The notes under the pieces: model-generated | Seen by the model: the letters and a program-made list of their open reading frames with translations, nothing else | The model's database searches: none | What the model was told of the DNA's origin: nothing | Position numbers and translations under genes: made by a program | Assembly: GCA_049315325.1 (NCBI GenBank) | Contig: JBMOKJ010000006.1 | Span: 124,001 to 188,000 of the forward strand | DNA length: 64,000 bases | Reading direction: 5' to 3' | Source: CAXXIC01 sp049315325 | GTDB taxonomy: Bacteria; Bacteroidota; Bacteroidia; Bacteroidales; UBA7332 | Shown: one piece after another, positions 60,807-64,000 of the stretch | Position numbering within the stretch: position 1 is the first letter of the stretch | Layout of the letters: each line of letters begins with the position of its first letter

Positions 60807-62030
60807 ATGAAGAAAATTAAGGTAGTAAATCCCGTTGTAGAGTTGGATGGCGATGAAATGACGCGCATCATTTGGTCTTTCATCAAAGAGCAATTAATCC
60901 TTCCTTACCTAGATTTGGATATCAAGTATTATGATTTGAGTATTGAAAACCGTGACTTGACCAACGACCAAGTGACTATCGACTCGGCAAATGCCATCAA
61001 TCAGTACAATGTGGGTATCAAATGTGCTACTATCACTCCCGATGAGGCACGCGTTGAGGAATTCAAACTCAAGAAAATGTGGAAGTCGCCTAACGGAACT
61101 ATTCGTAACATCATCGGTGGAACAGTGTTTCGCGAGCCAATCATTATGAAAAACGTGCCTCGATACGTGCAAGGCTGGACGCAACCGATTGTAATCGGTC
61201 GTCACGCTTTTGGTGATCAATACAAGGCTACAGATACCGTTATCAAAGGAAAAGGTAAATTAACGATGTCTTTCACCGACGAATCGGGCGAAACAAAAAC
61301 GTGGGATGTGTATGACTTCAAAGGCGATGGTGTCGCGATGTGTATGTACAACACCGACGAGTCAATCTACGGATTTGCACGCTCATCGTTCCAAGTGGCG
61401 CTAACAAAAAAATGGCCTTTGTATCTTTCAACTAAAAACACCATTTTGAAAGCTTACGACGGACGTTTCAAAGATATTTTTCAAGAAGTTTACGAAAACG
61501 AATTCAAAGCTGATTACGAAAAAGCGGGTATTGTTTATGAACACCGTTTGATCGACGATATGGTGGCTTCGGCTATGAAGTGGAGTGGCGGATTTGTGTG
61601 GGCTTGCAAAAACTACGACGGTGATGTACAATCTGATACTGTAGCGCAAGGCTTTGGTTCATTGGGTTTGATGTCGTCGGTATTGGTAACACCCGATGGC
61701 AAAACCGTAGAGGCAGAAGCTGCGCACGGAACTGTGACTCGTCACTACCGTCAACACCAACAAGGTAAAGCGACATCGACCAACCCAATTGCATCTATTT
61801 TTGCGTGGACTCGTGGTTTGATGCACCGTGGTAAATTAGACGGTAATGCAGAGTTGGTTACATTCTGTGAAAAACTCGAAGCTGTTTGTATCGAAACAGT
61901 AGAGGCTGGCGAAATGACCAAAGACCTTGCTGTTTTGATCCACGGCGAAAAGGTTTCGAGCGACAACTACCTTTCTACAGAGGCATTTCTTGCTGCATTG
62001 AAACGTAATTTGGATGTGAAATTAGCGTAA
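60807..62030 (+). CDS. icd: Isocitrate dehydrogenase (NADP), eukaryote-like homodimeric type
   Basis: Oxidative decarboxylation of isocitrate to 2-oxoglutarate. 407 residues. The blocks VVELDGDEMTRIIW, KSPNGTIRNIIGGTVFREPI and AAHGTVTRHYRQHQQGKATSTNPIASIFAWTRGL belong to the type II subfamily shared with mitochondrial and cytosolic enzymes, not to the E. coli type. H and R in the segment TVTRHYRQH favour NADP. Monocistronic with clear promoter and terminator. Confidence 0.96.
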   Translation: MKKIKVVNPVVELDGDEMTRIIWSFIKEQLILPYLDLDIKYYDLSIENRDLTNDQVTIDSANAINQYNVGIKCATITPDEARVEEFKLKKMWKSPNGTIRNIIGGTVFREPIIMKNVPRYVQGWTQPIVIGRHAFGDQYKATDTVIKGKGKLTMSFTDESGETKTWDVYDFKGDGVAMCMYNTDESIYGFARSSFQVALTKKWPLYLSTKNTILKAYDGRFKDIFQEVYENEFKADYEKAGIVYEHRLIDDMVASAMKWSGGFVWACKNYDGDVQSDTVAQGFGSLGLMSSVLVTPDGKTVEAEAAHGTVTRHYRQHQQGKATSTNPIASIFAWTRGLMHRGKLDGNAELVTFCEKLEAVCIETVEAGEMTKDLAVLIHGEKVSSDNYLSTEAFLAALKRNLDVKLA

Positions 62031-62049
62031 TCGAATATTCTATAATATG

Positions 62050-62090
62050 AAAGCGAGACATTCTTAATTGAATGTCTCGCTTTTTATTTT
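62050..62090. terminator. Terminator between convergent icd and meaB
   Basis: A perfect 14-bp stem (62050-62063 with 62070-62083) and a 6-nt loop are followed by T-runs; it begins 19 nt after the icd stop. Confidence 0.92.
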
Positions 62091-62097
62091 TGTCCTA

Positions 62098-63183
62098 TTA
62101 TTTAAAGTAATTGTCAAGAACCACTTTCGCTGCAACAAATGAGCTTATTTCGCCATGAAGCACCTTCTTTTCGAGCACTTTCAGTTCGGATTCGATGCTC
62201 GAGTTTTTGAAGAAATGGTTTTTCAGTTGTTCGTTGATGGTTTCATACATCCAGTACTTCGATTGCTCTTTGCGACGTTGATCGAAATAGCCGTTACCTT
62301 TTACGAATTCAATGTATTCGTCCACCATTTGCCAAATTTCGGGGACACCGATGTTGTAGTAGCCCGAGTAGGTGAGGACTTTAGGCTCCCACCCCGAAGC
62401 AGATGTAGGGAAAAGATGCAGTGCATTGCGGTATTGTGCCTGAGCTAATTGTGCTTTTTCGATGTTGCTTCCGTCCGCTTTGTTAATTACAATGCCATCG
62501 GCAAGCTCCATAATGCCGCGCTTAATGCCTTGCAGTTCATCACCCGTGCCGGGAACTTGCAACAACATAAAGAAATCGACCATCGAATGAACAGCCGTCT
62601 CCGATTGCCCTACACCAACAGTTTCAACAAAGATGGTGTCGAATCCTGCAGCTTCGCAAAGAACGATAGTTTCGCGGGTTTTGCGTGCCACACCACCCAA
62701 CGAGCCTGCGGCGGGTGAAGGGCGAATAAACGCATTTTTTGCGACCGAAAGGGCTTCCATTCGGGTTTTATCACCCAAGATGCTCCCTTTGGAACGTTCG
62801 CTGCTGGGGTCGATGGCCAACACGGCGAGTTTTCTTCCTTGTGCCAACAGATGCATTCCAAAGGTGTCGATGGAGGTGCTTTTACCTGCTCCGGGAACAC
62901 CAGTGATGCCGATACGAATCGATTTTCCGGTGTGAGGAAGGCATTTCTCGATAATTTCTTGCGCTACGGCCTGATGTTCGGTCTTTGCGCTTTCAACCAA
63001 TGTGACAGCCTGACTCAACATAGTGATGTCGCCTTTCTGAATGCCAGAAACATATTCGTCCACCGAAAATTGTCTCTTACGTTGGCGTTGTTGATTGAGG
63101 TACGGATTGATGCTTGGCGGTTGTGGAATGCCTTTGCTGACACTCAATCCGTTGTATTTGTCGTCGTTTTCGATATGCTCCAT
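62098..63183 (-). CDS. meaB: MeaB/ArgK-type G-protein chaperone of methylmalonyl-CoA mutase
   Basis: GTPase that protects and reloads the cobalamin-dependent methylmalonyl-CoA mutase. 361 residues. Walker A is GVPGAGKST (about 108-116); VETVGVGQSE (about 187-196) is the switch region and NKAD the guanine-specificity motif. The mutase genes are not in this window. It lies 18 nt downstream of pdxA and is probably co-transcribed with it. The presence of the mutase system fits succinate/propionate metabolism common in Bacteroidales. Confidence 0.94.
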   Translation of the reverse strand: MEHIENDDKYNGLSVSKGIPQPPSINPYLNQQRQRKRQFSVDEYVSGIQKGDITMLSQAVTLVESAKTEHQAVAQEIIEKCLPHTGKSIRIGITGVPGAGKSTSIDTFGMHLLAQGRKLAVLAIDPSSERSKGSILGDKTRMEALSVAKNAFIRPSPAAGSLGGVARKTRETIVLCEAAGFDTIFVETVGVGQSETAVHSMVDFFMLLQVPGTGDELQGIKRGIMELADGIVINKADGSNIEKAQLAQAQYRNALHLFPTSASGWEPKVLTYSGYYNIGVPEIWQMVDEYIEFVKGNGYFDQRRKEQSKYWMYETINEQLKNHFFKNSSIESELKVLEKKVLHGEISSFVAAKVVLDNYFK

Positions 63184-63201
63184 TGCGAAAGGTAATCAGT
63201 C

Positions 63202-64000
63202 CTAATCTTCTTTCAGATTCAACTTTTCGTTGTCGTTCCCTTTTTCGAAATACTGTTTGCGCAGAGGATTTGCACGCGCTTCGTTGTAGCGGATTCTCGC
63301 GCGATACACGTCGATTCCCATGTAGAGCGCTTGTAGAAACGACTCTTCCGAAGCGAGGTTTTTCCCTGCAATATCGTATGCAGTTCCGTGAGCAGGCGAG
63401 GTGCGGATGATGGGTAGTCCAGCGGTGTAGTTCACGCCCAAATCCATTGCAATGGTTTTGAAAGGGGCGAGACCTTGATCGTGATACATAGCCAATATAC
63501 CGTCGAATTTAGCAAACTGACCCGATCCAAAAAAACCATCGGCTGGATATGGTCCGAAGGTAAGCATGCCCTTCTCCTGTGTCTCTTTGAGAGCAGGAAT
63601 AATGGTGTCAATCTCCTCTTTGCCAATCACACCACCGTCGCCAGCGTGTGGATTAAGTGCCAAAACGGCGATGCGCGGACGTTGTATGCCAAAATCCATT
63701 GACAGCGTAGTACTGAAAGCACGAATCTTTGCTACCAAATCTTCTTTTGTGATAACGGAAGCAACAGAAGCGAGCGGAATGTGACCTGTGACCAAAGCAA
63801 CACGAAGATTGTCTTTAATCAGAATCATCATCGCTTTTTTGTCGTCTCCGAGTCGTTGTTCGAGGTATTCGGTGTGACCGGGGAATTTGAATGTTTCTGA
63901 CTGAATGCTCTCTTTGTTGATTGGAGAAGTTAGAAGCACATCAAACAACCCTTTGCCGTACTCTTCGGTGGCTTTCTCAAGCGATGCTAAAGCCGCTTCA
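63202..64000 (-). CDS. pdxA: 4-hydroxythreonine-4-phosphate dehydrogenase (5' end beyond window)
   Basis: Oxidises 4-phosphohydroxythreonine in pyridoxal phosphate synthesis. The frame stays open to base 64000 on the - strand (EAALASLEKATEEYGKGLFD before LLTSPINK), so the first part of the gene lies outside the window and the TTG near 63948 is not the start. The visible C-terminal ~265 residues hold the metal-site histidines in FPGHTEYL, LNPHAGDGG and MYHDQGLAPFK, and the substrate loop RTSPAHGTAYDIAGK. pdxB lies about 35 kb away in the same window. Confidence 0.95.
   Translation of the reverse strand, partial: EAALASLEKATEEYGKGLFDVLLTSPINKESIQSETFKFPGHTEYLEQRLGDDKKAMMILIKDNLRVALVTGHIPLASVASVITKEDLVAKIRAFSTTLSMDFGIQRPRIAVLALNPHAGDGGVIGKEEIDTIIPALKETQEKGMLTFGPYPADGFFGSGQFAKFDGILAMYHDQGLAPFKTIAMDLGVNYTAGLPIIRTSPAHGTAYDIAGKNLASEESFLQALYMGIDVYRARIRYNEARANPLRKQYFEKGNDNEKLNLKED

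Noticed and set aside
1..64000. CRISPR arrays, tRNA or rRNA genes, insertion sequences, phage genes
   Set aside because: No regularly spaced repeats, cloverleaf sequences, transposase or integrase frames, or phage structural genes were seen on either strand.

Overview
The window is a stretch of a Bacteroidota chromosome, most likely from the order Bacteroidales. The evidence is the type A Por (type IX) secretion C-terminal domains, promoters of the form TTTG-N19/20-TAnnTTTG, little use of Shine-Dalgarno sites, an AT-rich coding bias and families typical of the phylum (DUF3467, DUF4834, DUF5715, four-helix-bundle S23 proteins). The genus cannot be fixed from sequence alone. Gene starts were moved downstream where the longest open frame began at a doubtful TTG or GTG, or at an ATG abutting a -7 box.

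Region 1 (1-18816) is a beta-1,3-glucan (laminarin-type) utilisation locus, all on the + strand. It holds the end of a large modular secreted protein, three GH16 endoglucanases, a 1584-residue GH81 endo-beta-1,3-glucanase, two GPH-type sugar:cation symporters, a secreted clan-A TIM-barrel hydrolase and a 1131-residue cytoplasmic enzyme that looks like a GH94/GH149-type glucan phosphorylase. The layout suggests cutting outside the cell, uptake of oligosaccharides, and phosphorolysis inside to glucose-1-phosphate. No SusC/SusD pair lies in the window.

Region 2 (18861-33124) is a hexuronate catabolic cluster read away from a divergent LacI-family regulator. It encodes uronate isomerase, an SDR-type fructuronate reductase, mannonate dehydratase, two PfkB kinases, a LarA-like nickel-pincer racemase/epimerase homologue, PdxB, 6-phosphogluconate dehydrogenase, KDPG aldolase and an ExuT-like transporter. 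Two paralogous four-helix-bundle (23S-rRNA intervening-sequence type) genes sit inside it, each bracketed by inverted heptamer repeats. The mix of LarA homologue, extra sugar kinase and Gnd suggests a side route from mannonate through gluconate to the pentose phosphate pathway; this is inference.

Region 3 (33136-34562) is a two-gene unit: a DUF3467 protein and a membrane desaturase that closely resembles eukaryotic dihydroceramide delta-4 desaturase (DEGS1). This is the most striking single gene in the window.

Region 4 (34603-52846) is the joined str-S10-spc-alpha ribosomal super-operon, from rpsL to rplQ, including fusA, secY, map, infA and rpoA. S14 and L36 are zinc-free forms. A structured spacer precedes rpsD.

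Region 5 (52865-64000) is housekeeping: psd-pssA with a DUF4834 gene, tadA, gapA, a DUF5715 lipoprotein, a PhoH-like ATPase, a secreted C1 peptidase, panE, icd, and a pdxA-meaB pair that runs off the right edge. I saw no tRNA, rRNA, CRISPR array, insertion sequence or prophage.
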